Shown here: in pieces, positions 1 through 9,500 of the stretch | Layout of the letters: every line of letters begins with the position of its first letter | Numbering within the stretch: position 1 is the first letter of the stretch | DNA from: Lachnotalea glycerini | GTDB taxonomy: Bacteria > Bacillota > Clostridia > Lachnospirales > Lachnospiraceae | Length of the DNA stretch: 62,261 bases | Direction: 5' to 3' | Assembly: GCF_003201285.1 (NCBI RefSeq) | Contig: NZ_QICS01000017.1 | Location: 1-62,261 of the forward strand | The notes under the pieces: model-generated | What the model was told of the DNA's origin: nothing | Database searches by the model: none | What the model saw: only the letters and a program-made list of their open reading frames with translations | Made by a program: the position numbers and the translations under genes

Positions 1-86
1 TGAAGAGTACAAGGTAGATAGGGCAGAGGTGGAAGTGCAGTAATGTATGGAGCTGACTGTTACTAATCGGTCGAGGGCATGACCCA
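1..86 (+). rRNA. 23S ribosomal RNA, 3' end (partial)
   Basis: The first 86 bases match the 3' terminal domain of bacterial 23S rRNA. The conserved run TGTTACTAATCGGTCGAGG near 58-76 precedes the end of the molecule, whose last bases pair with its 5' end. The rest of the gene lies left of the window. No 5S rRNA or tRNA is recognisable in the next 430 bases, so this rRNA operon appears to end with 23S or has its 5S elsewhere. The exact 3' end is estimated. Confidence 0.9.
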
Positions 87-456
87 AAGAGAATAGCAAA
101 CGACAAGCGAAGCTTGAAGAGCTAAGAAGCGTCAAATATTTTTCGAGTTCAATGTGCAGTTTTGAAGATACAAGCGAATTAAATTTTTTGTTTTTGTGTT
201 AAATATAATAGCTTTTAGTATATGTGGATGTTCTTTATAAGGAATGTCTTTTTTTAGTATAATAGATAATAAAAATTCATCTAAATTTCTTCTATGATAA
301 ATCATTCGGCTGCCGGTTATACACTCTGTTATTATATGAGTTAAATTGTGTATGACTAAAGCATGTTTTTTATTGGAATCTTTCGTAATTAGCTGAATAT
401 CAAATATTTTTTAATAAATTGTTAATAAAAATAAATACATCTTTTGGAATATTTAT
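87..456. other. Intergenic region downstream of 23S
   Basis: This AT-rich stretch has no convincing gene. The first 80 bases resemble 23S-distal spacer. A terminator-like hairpin is listed separately. No 5S rRNA-like sequence was found on either strand by eye. Confidence 0.6.
227..255 (+). terminator. Probable rRNA operon terminator
   Basis: The arms GATGTTC (227-233) and GAATGTC (242-248) pair over 7 bp with two G-U pairs around an 8-nt loop. Seven T residues follow. This is the first terminator-like structure after the 23S gene. Confidence 0.5.
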
Positions 457-464
457 GCTATAAT
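456..464 (+). promoter_or_regulatory. Extended -10 promoter upstream of cheV
   Basis: TGCTATAAT is an extended -10 element 52 bases before the cheV start. No good -35 is visible, as is usual for extended -10 promoters. A ribosome binding site (GAGAGAGGAAGG) lies just before the ATG. Confidence 0.45.
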
Positions 465-516
465 AAAAACAATATGATAAGACAGACATGTTACATAGAG
501 AGAGGAAGGTATAGAT

Positions 517-1413
517 ATGGATACAAATATACTACTAGAGAATGGAACAAATGAGCTTGAGGTTTTAGAATTTACTCTAGGTGGTAATCATTATGGAATT
601 AATGTTGCGAAGATTAGGGAAATTTTAACCTTTCAAAAAGTAACTCCAGTTCCTAATGCACATCCTTGTATAGAAGGAGTGTTTATGCCTCGTGATATTA
701 TGATTTCAGTAATTAATTTAAAGAGAGCGATTGGATTAAATCACAATTCTGATGATAAGGGATTATTTATTATAACAAATTTTAATAAATTGAATATTGC
801 ATTTCATGTAGACTCTGTGCTTGGAATACATAGAATTTCATGGGCTGATATAATCAAACCAGATCAGACTATTAATACAGCAGGCAGTGGTGTTTCAACT
901 GGAATTATTAAAATTGAAGATAAGCTGATAATTATTCTGGATTTTGAGAAAATAGTAACCGATATTAGTCCTGAAACAGGATTAAAGGTATCAGAAATTG
1001 AGGAAATGGGAGATCGTCAGCGTAATGATGCTCCAATACTTGTATCAGAGGACTCACCTCTTCTTTGTAAGTTAATTACTGATTCCTTAAAAAAGGCTGG
1101 ATATAAGAATTTAATTGTTACAAGTAATGGGCAAGAAGCTTGGGATACTTTGATTAAATTGAAAAAAGAGGGGACATATGCTGAGAAAGTGAAGTGCGTC
1201 ATTACTGACATAGAGATGCCATTGATGGATGGTCATAGATTAACTAAGTTAATCAAATCGGATGATAAGCTTGCTTCAATACCAGTAGTTATATTTTCCT
1301 CACTTGTTAACGAAGAGATGAGAAGAAAAGGAGAGCAATTGGGTGCTAATGCTCAACTTTCAAAGCCTGAGATTGGTAATTTGGTTTCAGAAATAGATAA
1401 GTTAGTAAAATAA
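517..1413 (+). CDS. cheV: Chemotaxis coupling protein CheV
   Basis: This is a CheW-receiver fusion that links chemoreceptors to the CheA kinase and modulates it by phosphorylation. Residues about 12-155 form the CheW-like coupling domain. Residues about 172-298 form a response-regulator receiver with the acidic pair E178/D179, phospho-acceptor D231 in TDIEMP and the conserved lysine K283 in SKP. The 298-residue length is typical of CheV. The ATG follows a strong purine-rich ribosome site. It stands alone, with its own terminator about 15 bases after the stop, so it is not in a chemotaxis operon here. Its presence implies a motile or chemotactic host. Family assignment is firm; the receptors it serves are unknown. 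Confidence 0.93.
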   Translation: MDTNILLENGTNELEVLEFTLGGNHYGINVAKIREILTFQKVTPVPNAHPCIEGVFMPRDIMISVINLKRAIGLNHNSDDKGLFIITNFNKLNIAFHVDSVLGIHRISWADIIKPDQTINTAGSGVSTGIIKIEDKLIIILDFEKIVTDISPETGLKVSEIEEMGDRQRNDAPILVSEDSPLLCKLITDSLKKAGYKNLIVTSNGQEAWDTLIKLKKEGTYAEKVKCVITDIEMPLMDGHRLTKLIKSDDKLASIPVVIFSSLVNEEMRRKGEQLGANAQLSKPEIGNLVSEIDKLVK

Positions 1414-1426
1414 TAGAGCTAACGAA

Positions 1427-1463
1427 AAGTTCTTATTCGTAGTGCAAGGATAAGAGCTTTTTT
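1427..1463 (+). terminator. Terminator of cheV
   Basis: Arms around AAGTTCTTATTC and GGATAAGAGCTT form a 12-bp stem with G-U pairs, followed by a T run. Confidence 0.7.
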
Positions 1464-1494
1464 CTATAGGAGTTTTGAGAAAGGCATAATATAA

Positions 1495-2295
1495 ATGACA
1501 GATGGGATTAATAAGGTAATTGAATTAATTCAGAAATCAGATAAAATTCTGATTGGAATTGGAGAAGAATTTTCGTGTGAAATGATTGATTTAACTGATA
1601 GCAACGCTTATCAGGCATATTTGAACAAGAAAAGTGTTGGAATCTTGAACGAAGATGAGTGGATAATTGAACATATAAAAAATTATCACATTAATTCAGA
1701 ACTTAATTTGGATACATTTAGAATTTTTCGTGCTTATCAAAAGCTTTTTGAATTGATCAGAGAAAAAGATTATTATATAGTGAATATGAATTTAGATTCT
1801 TTATTGAAAAGAGCTGGCTTTTTGGATAAGAGAGTTGTTTATCCATGTGGAACTAAAAGTCTCTATCAATGTTCAAACAATTGTAGTAATCTAGTTTGGG
1901 AAAATGCAGAGATTGAGTATCAAATTATTCAAAATATTTTTAATAAGAATATAAGACTTAGTGAAATTGAAAGACCATTATGTGAGAATTGTGGTCGGCC
2001 GGCAATTTATAACACAGTTGGCGTTTATGGCTATTGTGAGTCAGGATATTTAGATAGATGGTCCGATTATACACAATGGATAGCGCATTCATTAAATAGG
2101 AGTATATGTGTTCTTGAGCTTGGGGTAGGATTTAAATATCCTACTGTAATTCGATGGCCTTTTGAAAAAATAACTTTTATCAATAACAACGCTCATTTAA
2201 TTAGAATTAATGAGAAATGGAATCAAGTCAGTGAGGAGTTAACAAACAAGGCAATAACGATAAAAGAAAACGCAGTTAATTTTCTAATAAAATAG
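1495..2295 (+). CDS. Sir2-fold protein, probably catalytically divergent
   Basis: The protein looks like a distant SIR2 (sirtuin) family member. A glycine loop ILIGIGEEFS (residues 18-27) matches the NAD-binding start. NMNLDSLLKRAG (97-108) corresponds to the TQNIDxLHxxAG motif. Cys pairs C126/C130 and C163/C166 sit where the sirtuin zinc ribbon lies, and VLELGVGFKYP (206-216) resembles the later NAD-binding strand. The catalytic histidine motif (LHGS) is replaced by YPCGT at 117-121, so classical deacetylation is doubtful. It lies alone between cheV and a repeat protein. It may be an NAD-binding or ADP-ribosyl-handling protein; the function is not known. The start follows a modest GA-rich site. 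Confidence 0.6.
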   Translation: MTDGINKVIELIQKSDKILIGIGEEFSCEMIDLTDSNAYQAYLNKKSVGILNEDEWIIEHIKNYHINSELNLDTFRIFRAYQKLFELIREKDYYIVNMNLDSLLKRAGFLDKRVVYPCGTKSLYQCSNNCSNLVWENAEIEYQIIQNIFNKNIRLSEIERPLCENCGRPAIYNTVGVYGYCESGYLDRWSDYTQWIAHSLNRSICVLELGVGFKYPTVIRWPFEKITFINNNAHLIRINEKWNQVSEELTNKAITIKENAVNFLIK

Positions 2296-2364
2296 TGATA
2301 CAAGTACTAAATTTTATAATAAGAATGGTTATGCATTTTTATTATATTGGGTGGAGGTAAATTT

Positions 2365-4203
2365 ATGAGGCAAGAGGATTATTTAAATAGTTTATTAGAC
2401 TCTATCATTGATTCAAAGGATGATATAGTTGAACAGCAAACAGCAGTGGAAAATGAATATGATACCTATTTTGAACAAACTAATTCTGATGAAGCTATAA
2501 ATAAAAATAACAATATTATAGATGTAAGCTACATAGAGAGTGAGATAGAAGAACTTTCAGATGTTAATAATCAGATTTTAGATCACGATAATAGTAGTAT
2601 GGAAATAGATGAACATTCACAAAAGGCATCTACAAAAGGGGAAGATATGTCAGAGAAAGAACTAATTGATGATGTGATTGCAGAGCCAGAGGAAGAGGCG
2701 TTAGGTGATGTGATTGCAGAGCCAGAGGAAGAGGCGTTAGGTGATGTGATTGCAGAGCCAGAGGAAGAGGCGTTAGGTGATGTGATTGCAGAGCCAGAGG
2801 AAGAGGCGTTAGGTGATGTGATTGCAGAGCCAGAGGAAGAGGCGTTAGGTGATGTGATTGCAGAGCCAGAGGAAGAGGCGTTAGGTGATGTGATTGCAGA
2901 GCCAGAGGAAGAGCCATTAGGTGATGTATTTGCAGAGCCAGAGGAAGAGCCATTAGGTGATGTATTTGCAGAGCCAGAGGAAGAGCCATTAGGTGATGTA
3001 TTTGCAGAGCCAGAGGAAGAGCCATTAGGTGATATATTTGCAGATGAGCAAGAATCATTAGAGAATAATTTGGCTAAAGAGGTAGTAACTGCCAACAAAG
3101 AGGAGCCTATTTTAAATAGTATTGATCATATTTTCAGAGATGTGGAAGAGTTAAATAAGGAAAGTACACTACCTTCAATGGAAACAGAAGAGGAGGCTTC
3201 TGAACTAACAAAAAGTGAAGCTTCTGCTACTATAGATGAGATTGTTTCAGATGTTAGTGCAGAGGAAGATATTTTTAGCGTACTAAATGGTGAGGATGAG
3301 GAAATTAAGCTAGATGGAGAAGAAGTCTCGAATGAGACTGAGGAGCCTAAAAGCTTATTTGATGATGATTTAATGAAGCTTCTGGGTGAGGAGGATCTTT
3401 CAAATGAAGATATTTTCGGTAATTCGGATGAAGAAGAATTGTTGGCAAAAATAGATCAAGAAAAAACAGATGTAAAAACCTCAAATAACTCTGGTAAAAA
3501 AGAAAAAAAAGGCGGGATTTTTTCTAGATTATTCAAAAGTAAAGATACAGATGTGAATGATGATGAGATTTTAGATGAATTATCAAAAAAGGACAAAAAG
3601 AAGAAGCCCCAAAAAGAGAAAATCAAAAAAGAAAAAAAGCCTAAGAAAGAAAAAAAGCCAAAAAGGGAAAAAATTAAAAAGCCTGAGATTATTGAAGAAC
3701 CTTCTGCACCATTGCATAAAGGTCAGGTTGTAGCAGTTTGTGTTTTATGTATTTCAATTGGTTTGTTTATTATTCTTGGTGTAAATTTGATACCATATAG
3801 TTTAAATATGTCTAACGCCAAAGGCTTCTATGAAAGGGAGCAATATACTGAAGCTTATAATGAATTGGAAGGTCTGACAATTAAAGAAAAGGATAAAGAT
3901 TTTTACAACAAACTTCAAATAATTATGCTATTAAATAATCAGTTAAGCACATATGAAATTTATGATAAACTTGGAATGCAGCCCGAAGCATTGAGTGCAT
4001 TATTAAAAGGCGTTGATAAATATGATGATCATTATGCTGAGGCACAGGAATATGGAGTAACAGCCACTTATGATAGTATGATGTCACAAATTACAACAGC
4101 GTTAAATGATAAATATAATGTTTCAATAGAGATGGCAAGGAATATAAATACATTGGAAACTCAAGAAGAATATTCAGCACAAGTATATAATATTACAAAT
4201 TAG
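2365..4203 (+). CDS. Acidic repeat-containing single-pass membrane protein
   Basis: This is a 612-residue hypothetical protein. The ATG at 2365 is preferred over an upstream in-frame TTG because GGTGGAGG sits at the right distance before it. In order it has an acidic N-terminal part, ten tandem 12-residue repeats (residues about 103-222, unit DVIAEPEEEALG) and more acidic linker. A strongly basic Lys-rich block follows (about 380-440), then one membrane helix (about 453-478) and a mostly helical C-terminal part of about 135 residues. The tail contains TPR-like helices (NAKGFYEREQYTEAYNELEG). The long charged region is probably cytoplasmic and the tail outside. The acidic and basic blocks could interact. 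I do not recognise a named family; a role in cell-envelope organisation is only a guess. Confidence 0.75.
   Translation: MRQEDYLNSLLDSIIDSKDDIVEQQTAVENEYDTYFEQTNSDEAINKNNNIIDVSYIESEIEELSDVNNQILDHDNSSMEIDEHSQKASTKGEDMSEKELIDDVIAEPEEEALGDVIAEPEEEALGDVIAEPEEEALGDVIAEPEEEALGDVIAEPEEEALGDVIAEPEEEALGDVIAEPEEEPLGDVFAEPEEEPLGDVFAEPEEEPLGDVFAEPEEEPLGDIFADEQESLENNLAKEVVTANKEEPILNSIDHIFRDVEELNKESTLPSMETEEEASELTKSEASATIDEIVSDVSAEEDIFSVLNGEDEEIKLDGEEVSNETEEPKSLFDDDLMKLLGEEDLSNEDIFGNSDEEELLAKIDQEKTDVKTSNNSGKKEKKGGIFSRLFKSKDTDVNDDEILDELSKKDKKKKPQKEKIKKEKKPKKEKKPKREKIKKPEIIEEPSAPLHKGQVVAVCVLCISIGLFIILGVNLIPYSLNMSNAKGFYEREQYTEAYNELEGLTIKEKDKDFYNKLQIIMLLNNQLSTYEIYDKLGMQPEALSALLKGVDKYDDHYAEAQEYGVTATYDSMMSQITTALNDKYNVSIEMARNINTLETQEEYSAQVYNITN
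2671..3030 (+). repeat. Ten tandem 36-bp coding repeats
   Basis: Ten in-frame 36-bp units run head to tail. Units 1-6 encode DVIAEPEEEALG and are identical at DNA level as far as read by eye. Unit 7 encodes an EPLG ending, and units 8-10 encode DVFAEPEEEPLG. A degenerate eleventh unit follows. The graded change from one variant to the other indicates expansion by slippage or unequal exchange, so copy number probably varies between strains. Confidence 0.95.
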
Positions 4204-4204
4204 T

Positions 4205-4239
4205 AAAAAGCAAGGCAGATTATTCTGCTTTGCTTTTTT
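4205..4239 (+). terminator. Terminator of the repeat protein gene
   Basis: The arm AAAAAGCAAGGCAG (4205-4218), loop ATTATT and arm CTGCTTTGCTTTTTT (4225-4239) form a strong hairpin ending in a T run. Confidence 0.85.
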
Positions 4240-4330
4240 GGGAAAAAATGAAGATTTTTATATGCAATTTGAAAATTGTGTTTTATAATAGTAACGATTG
4301 ATAGAACTCATAGAATTATGGAGGGATGAA

Positions 4331-4951
4331 ATGATAGGAATTATTGATTATGATGCCGGTAATTTAAAAAGTGTAGAAAAAGCACTTACATTTTTGGGTG
4401 AGGAAGTTATTGTTACACGAGACAGAAAGATTTTGCTAAAAGCAGATAAGGTTATTTTGCCAGGCGTAGGTGCATTTGGTAATGCTATGAGTAATTTAAA
4501 AAATTATGAGCTTGATAAAGTTATTTGGGAAATTGTTTTTATGAATAAGCCTTTTCTTGGCATTTGTCTGGGTTTACAGTTGCTATTTGATCGAAGTGAT
4601 GAAAGTCCAGGAATTGATGGATTAGGAATTTTAAAGGGTGAAATACTAAGGATTCCTGAAAAAGAAGATCTGAAAATTCCTCATATAGGTTGGAATTCTT
4701 TAACATTAGTAAATAATGGTAAATTATTTAATAAAATCGATCACGATGCCTATGTTTATTTTGTGCATTCCTATTATTTAAAAGCGAGTAATGAAAATAT
4801 AGTTAGGGCAACAACTGATTATAGTACGCTGATACATGCTTCAGTTGAGAAGGATAATGTATTCGCATGCCAATTTCATCCAGAGAAGAGCAGTTCAGTT
4901 GGACTTAAAATTCTGCAAAATTTTGCAAATCTTGATAAGGAGGAAATGTAA
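4331..4951 (+). CDS. hisH: Imidazole glycerol phosphate synthase, glutaminase subunit HisH
   Basis: HisH hydrolyses glutamine and passes ammonia to HisF in histidine biosynthesis, where the pair forms imidazole glycerol phosphate and AICAR. The 206-residue protein shows the class I glutamine amidotransferase triad: C79 in GICLG, with H183 and E185 in FHPEKS. The N-terminal [10 protein letters not shown] is characteristic. I use the ATG at 4331, preceded by GGAGGG, instead of an upstream in-frame start that would add 11 unrelated residues. The stop codon overlaps the hisF start by one base (TAATG), so the two are translationally coupled. The other his genes are not in this window, so hisHF stands apart from the rest of the pathway. 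Confidence 0.95.
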   Translation: MIGIIDYDAGNLKSVEKALTFLGEEVIVTRDRKILLKADKVILPGVGAFGNAMSNLKNYELDKVIWEIVFMNKPFLGICLGLQLLFDRSDESPGIDGLGILKGEILRIPEKEDLKIPHIGWNSLTLVNNGKLFNKIDHDAYVYFVHSYYLKASNENIVRATTDYSTLIHASVEKDNVFACQFHPEKSSSVGLKILQNFANLDKEEM

Positions 4952-5712
4952 TGCATACTAAAAGAATAATTCCTTGTTTGGATGTTTGTAATGCACGGGT
5001 TGTAAAGGGAGTTAATTTTGTAAACCTTCAGGATGCAGGTGATCCGGTTGAAATAGCTGCTGCTTACGATAAAGCAGGGGCAGATGAAGTTGTGTTTTTG
5101 GATATTACGGCTACTTCTGATGATCGAAGTACAGTAATTGATATGGTAAGAAAAGTGGCGGAGAAGGTTTTCATTCCATTTACAGTAGGGGGAGGAATTC
5201 GAAGCGTTGAAGATTTTAAGGCCATTCTTCGTGAAGGGGCAGATAAAATATCAATCAATTCTTCAGCAATCAATAATCCCAATCTCATAAGTGAAGCAGC
5301 AGATAAATTTGGTAGTCAATGTGTTGTAATAGCCATTGATGCAAGAAAAAGAGAAGATGGTTTAGGATGGAATATTTACAAGAATGGTGGTCGAATTGAT
5401 GCTGGGATTGATGCTGTTGAATGGGCAATGAGAGTGGATCAACTTGGCGCAGGAGAGATACTTTTGACCAGTATGGATTGTGATGGAACTAAATCAGGCT
5501 ATGACATTGAATTAACAAAGGTAATCGCGGAAAATGTTTCAATCCCTGTTATTGCTTCAGGAGGGGCTGGAACATTGGAACATTTTCATGAAGCCTTAAC
5601 GCTTGGAAAGGCAGATGCAGCATTAGCCGCATCATTATTTCATTATAATGAATTAGAAATTAATCAGGTAAAGAAATTTTTAAGGAACAAAGGGGTTCCT
5701 GTAAGATTATAG
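4951..5712 (+). CDS. hisF: Imidazole glycerol phosphate synthase, cyclase subunit HisF
   Basis: HisF is a TIM-barrel enzyme that condenses ammonia from HisH with PRFAR to give imidazole glycerol phosphate and AICAR. Catalytic D11 (IPCLDV) and D130 (AIDAR) are present, as are the phosphate-binding loops VGGGIR (79-84) and ASGGAG near the C-terminus. The length of 253 residues is standard. It is coupled to hisH by a one-base overlap and followed after 22 bases by ung. Confidence 0.97.
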   Translation: MHTKRIIPCLDVCNARVVKGVNFVNLQDAGDPVEIAAAYDKAGADEVVFLDITATSDDRSTVIDMVRKVAEKVFIPFTVGGGIRSVEDFKAILREGADKISINSSAINNPNLISEAADKFGSQCVVIAIDARKREDGLGWNIYKNGGRIDAGIDAVEWAMRVDQLGAGEILLTSMDCDGTKSGYDIELTKVIAENVSIPVIASGGAGTLEHFHEALTLGKADAALAASLFHYNELEINQVKKFLRNKGVPVRL

Positions 5713-5734
5713 AAAGAAATAAGAGGTGAAGAAT

Positions 5735-6409
5735 ATGCCGCCTATTAATAATGATTGGCTGGAGCCTTTAAAAGGCGAATTTAAGAAAGAATACTATGGA
5801 AATCTTCATAAAAGAGTAATTGAGGAATACAATTCAAGACTGATATTTCCGCAGGCAGATGATATATTTAATGCATTTCACTTAACACCGTTAGCTCAGG
5901 TTAAGGTGGTGATTTTGGGACAAGATCCGTATCACGATAATGGACAGGCGCACGGCGTTTGTTTCTCTGTTAAGCCGGATGTGGAGATTCCACCATCATT
6001 AGTTAATATATATAAAGAATTGCAGGATGATTTAGGCTGCTATGTGCCAAATAACGGTTATTTGGTAAAATGGGCACAGCAAGGTGTATTGTTACTAAAT
6101 ACAGTTCTTACTGTCAGAGCTCATCAGGCAAATTCACACAGAGGAATTGGCTGGGAGGAATTTACTGATGCCGCAATCAGGATTATAAATGAGCAAGATA
6201 GACCAATTGTGTACATATTATGGGGCAAACCTGCTCAGAGCAAAAAGTTAATGCTGAATAATCCAAAACATTTAATTCTGGAAGCGCCTCATCCAAGTCC
6301 CTTATCAGCCTATAGAGGATTTTTTGGAAGCAAACCGTTTAGTAGAACAAATCAGTATTTAGAAGAGAATGGTCTGGATACGATTGATTGGCAAATTGAA
6401 AATATTTAA
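5735..6409 (+). CDS. ung: Uracil-DNA glycosylase, family 1
   Basis: Ung removes uracil from DNA at the first step of base excision repair. The 224-residue protein has the water-activating motif GQDPYH with D64 and the C-terminal loop HPSPLSAYRGFFG with H186. I prefer the ATG at 5735, because AGAGGTGA lies 5-6 bases upstream, over a GTG nine bases earlier that overlaps that site. It probably shares a transcript with hisHF, and a strong terminator follows. Having ung and dut in the same region suits an organism that limits uracil in DNA, though the two are not co-transcribed. Confidence 0.96.
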   Translation: MPPINNDWLEPLKGEFKKEYYGNLHKRVIEEYNSRLIFPQADDIFNAFHLTPLAQVKVVILGQDPYHDNGQAHGVCFSVKPDVEIPPSLVNIYKELQDDLGCYVPNNGYLVKWAQQGVLLLNTVLTVRAHQANSHRGIGWEEFTDAAIRIINEQDRPIVYILWGKPAQSKKLMLNNPKHLILEAPHPSPLSAYRGFFGSKPFSRTNQYLEENGLDTIDWQIENI

Positions 6410-6437
6410 TTATATTTATAAGTGTCAAGAGAGAATA

Positions 6438-6473
6438 AAGTGCTTCAGGTAGTTACTATCTGAAGCACTTTTA
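6438..6473. terminator. Bidirectional terminator between ung and the activase gene
   Basis: AAGTGCTTCAG (6438-6448) and CTGAAGCACTT (6460-6470) form a perfect 11-bp stem with an 11-nt loop. T residues follow on the plus strand and T-rich sequence on the minus strand, suiting the convergent genes. Confidence 0.85.
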
Positions 6474-6548
6474 AAGTTAAAAGTAAAACATGTCCATCCG
6501 AATGTAGTTTAAAATATTTTTTGATAATTCAGGTAAATTATTTCAGAC

Positions 6549-9500
6549 CTATTTTTTCTTATTAAGATTTTTATTCGCTGTTGAGAGCATCAATTTAATA
6601 CGATTCAACTGATTTACTTCACTTGCACCGGGGTCATAATCGATTGCAACTATATTAGAAAGTTGATATTTATTTCGTATTTCCTTAATTACACCTTTAC
6701 CTACAACATGATTAGGAAGGCAGGCGAATGGTTGTGCGCATACAATATTAAGTGTTTCGTTGTGAATTAGCTCTAACATTTCTCCTGTTAGAAACCAACC
6801 CTCACCTGTTTGGTTACCAAGAGAAACGAATTTGGAAGCCATTTCAGCAAGTTCATCAATGTTGGACATAGTGGTAAAATTATGGCTTTTTCTGAGTTCT
6901 TTAGCAGCAGTACCACGAATCCATTCTATTGCCTTTATACCCAGTTTTCCTTTAATAGCAGATGACTTTTTAAAGCCCAGTTCATCTGCCTTAAATTCGG
7001 TATTTTTAAAGCAATAAAGAAAGAAATCTAGCAAATCAGGTACAACAGCCTCAGCACCTTCCTTTTCAAGCAATTCCACAAGATAATTATTTGCGGCGGG
7101 TAAAAATTTCACTAAAATTTCGCCTACTACACCTACTTTTGGCTTTACTTCATCTGTTATCGGCAGATGATCAAAATCCTGTATAATTGCGCGGCATAAT
7201 TGTTTGAATTTAAAATAGGATGGATTTTTACTTGTTATAAATTCAGTGCAAATGCTAACCCATTTTCGATGCAACTCATTAGCAGATCCCGAAATCTGCT
7301 CATAAGGACGCATGCGATAGAGTGTGCGCATAAAAATGTCTCCAAAAACTAAAGCGAATACCCCTTTCTTAACCATTTTATAGGTTATCTTAAAACCAGG
7401 ATTTCCTTCTAATCCGCTTAGATTTAAGGATATTACGGGAATTTGTGGATAACCCGCTTTTTCAAGGGCACGTCTGATAAAGCCAATATAGTTGGAAGCA
7501 CGGCAGCCTCCTCCTGTTTGTGAGATAATAACTGCTGTTTTGTCCAGGTCATATTCACCTGATAGAACAGCATCCATAATTTGTCCCACTACCATAAGAG
7601 ATGGATAGCAGGCATCATTATTTACGTATTTAAGACCAATATCAACGGAAGACTTATTATCATTGCCAAGCAGCTTTAAGTTGTACCCACATGATACTAA
7701 TGCAGGCTCAACCATTTCAAAATGAATCGGTGACATTTGCGGACATAATATGGTATAATTCTTGCGCATTTCCTCTGTAAATATAATTCTGTTATAGGCA
7801 GATGAGTGAACGTTTCGACTGAAGTTTTTTTGTTCTCTTACACGCAAGGCAGAAATAAGCGAGCGAATGCGGATTCTGGCTGCGCCTAAATTATTTACCT
7901 CGTCAATTTTCAGTACGGTATATATTTTATCTGATTTAGAAAGAATATCACTAACTTCATCTGTTGTAACCGCATCCAGACCGCAACCAAAAGAATTAAG
8001 CTGAATCATATCTATATTTTCTTTCATTTTGATATAGTTTGCAGCGGCATATAATCTGGAATGATACATCCATTGATCCATTACAAGAAGCGGACGTTCT
8101 ACAGGTTGTAAGTGAGATATTGAATCCTCAGTCAAAACTGCTATACCATATGAGGTAATTAGTTCAGGAATACCATGATTAATTTCAGGATCAATATGGT
8201 ATGGACGGCCAGCTAATACAATTCCCCTTCTTCCTGTTTCTTCCAGGTAGGCAAGCGTTTCCTCTCCCTTTTGTTTTATATCTTCTCTTGAAGACTTTAA
8301 CTCCTCCCATGCAGCATCAAGCGCAGTCTTTATCTCCTCAGGTGAAAGATTAAATTCCGAAAGTGACTTCAGTAACTGAGGCAGGATGGTTTCCTTGCTC
8401 TCAAAGGAAATAAAAGGATTCTTAAAATCAACCTCACCTTGGGCTATTTCATCTATATTATTTTTGATATTTTCAGCATAAGAGGTTACAATAGGACAAT
8501 TGTAATGATTATTGGCATCTGAAAATTCTTTTCGCTCATAAGGAATACAAGGGTAAAATATAAAATCTACACCGTGTTTGATTAACCAGGTTACATGACC
8601 ATGCGCAATTTTAGCGGGATAACATTCTGATTCACTCGGAATGGATTCAATACCAAGCTCATATATTTTACGATTAGAGTCAGGTGACAATATAACCTGA
8701 AATTTAAGCTCGTTAAAAAAGGTAAACCAAAATGGATAGTTTTCATACATGTTAAGTACGCGCGGGATTCCGACAGTTCCGTGTAACGCGTCTTCAGGTG
8801 ATAAAGGCTGATAGGAAAACATGCGCTGATATTTATATTCAAAGAGGTTAGGAATATTTTCTTTATTTTTTTCCTTTCCAATACCACGTTCACAACGATT
8901 ACCTGTAATGTACTGTCGTCCGCCGGTAAATCGGTTAATGGTTAGCAGACAACTATTGGTACAACCTCTGCAACGACTCATTTTAGTGTCGAACGCGAGT
9001 GCATTGATCTTATCAATGGAAAGCATGGTGGTCTTTTTGGCAGGCGATATTTGATAGCGTTCTCTTGCAATTAGAGCAGCACCAAATGCACCCATGATTC
9101 CGGCAATGTCAGGACGTATTGCTTCACATTTTGAGATTTTTTCAAAACTTCTTAAGACCGCGTCATTATAAAAAGTACCACCCTGCACTACTATATGTTT
9201 TCCTAAATCCTTTGGATCAGATACTTTAATAACCTTAAATAAAGCATTTTTAATCACAGAATATGCAAGACCGGCTGAAATATCATCAACGCCGGCACCT
9301 TCCTTTTGTGCCTGCTTTACTTTGGAATTCATAAATACGGTACAGCGCGTTCCTAGATCAATTGGGTTTTGAGCAAATAATGCAGAATGTGCAAAATTTT
9401 CCACTGTAAAATTCAATGATTTAGCAAAAGTTTCAATAAAAGATCCACAACCAGAAGAGCAGGCTTCATTTAATTGAACACTGTCTACCGTTTGATTTTT

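Noticed and set aside
2671-3030. CRISPR-like array
   Set aside because: The 36-bp units are directly adjacent without spacers and are in frame inside a long protein gene, so they are coding repeats.
2583-3098. Two long antisense reading frames over the repeat region
   Set aside because: They exist only because the 36-bp repeat keeps all frames open. They have repetitive low-complexity translations and no ribosome sites.
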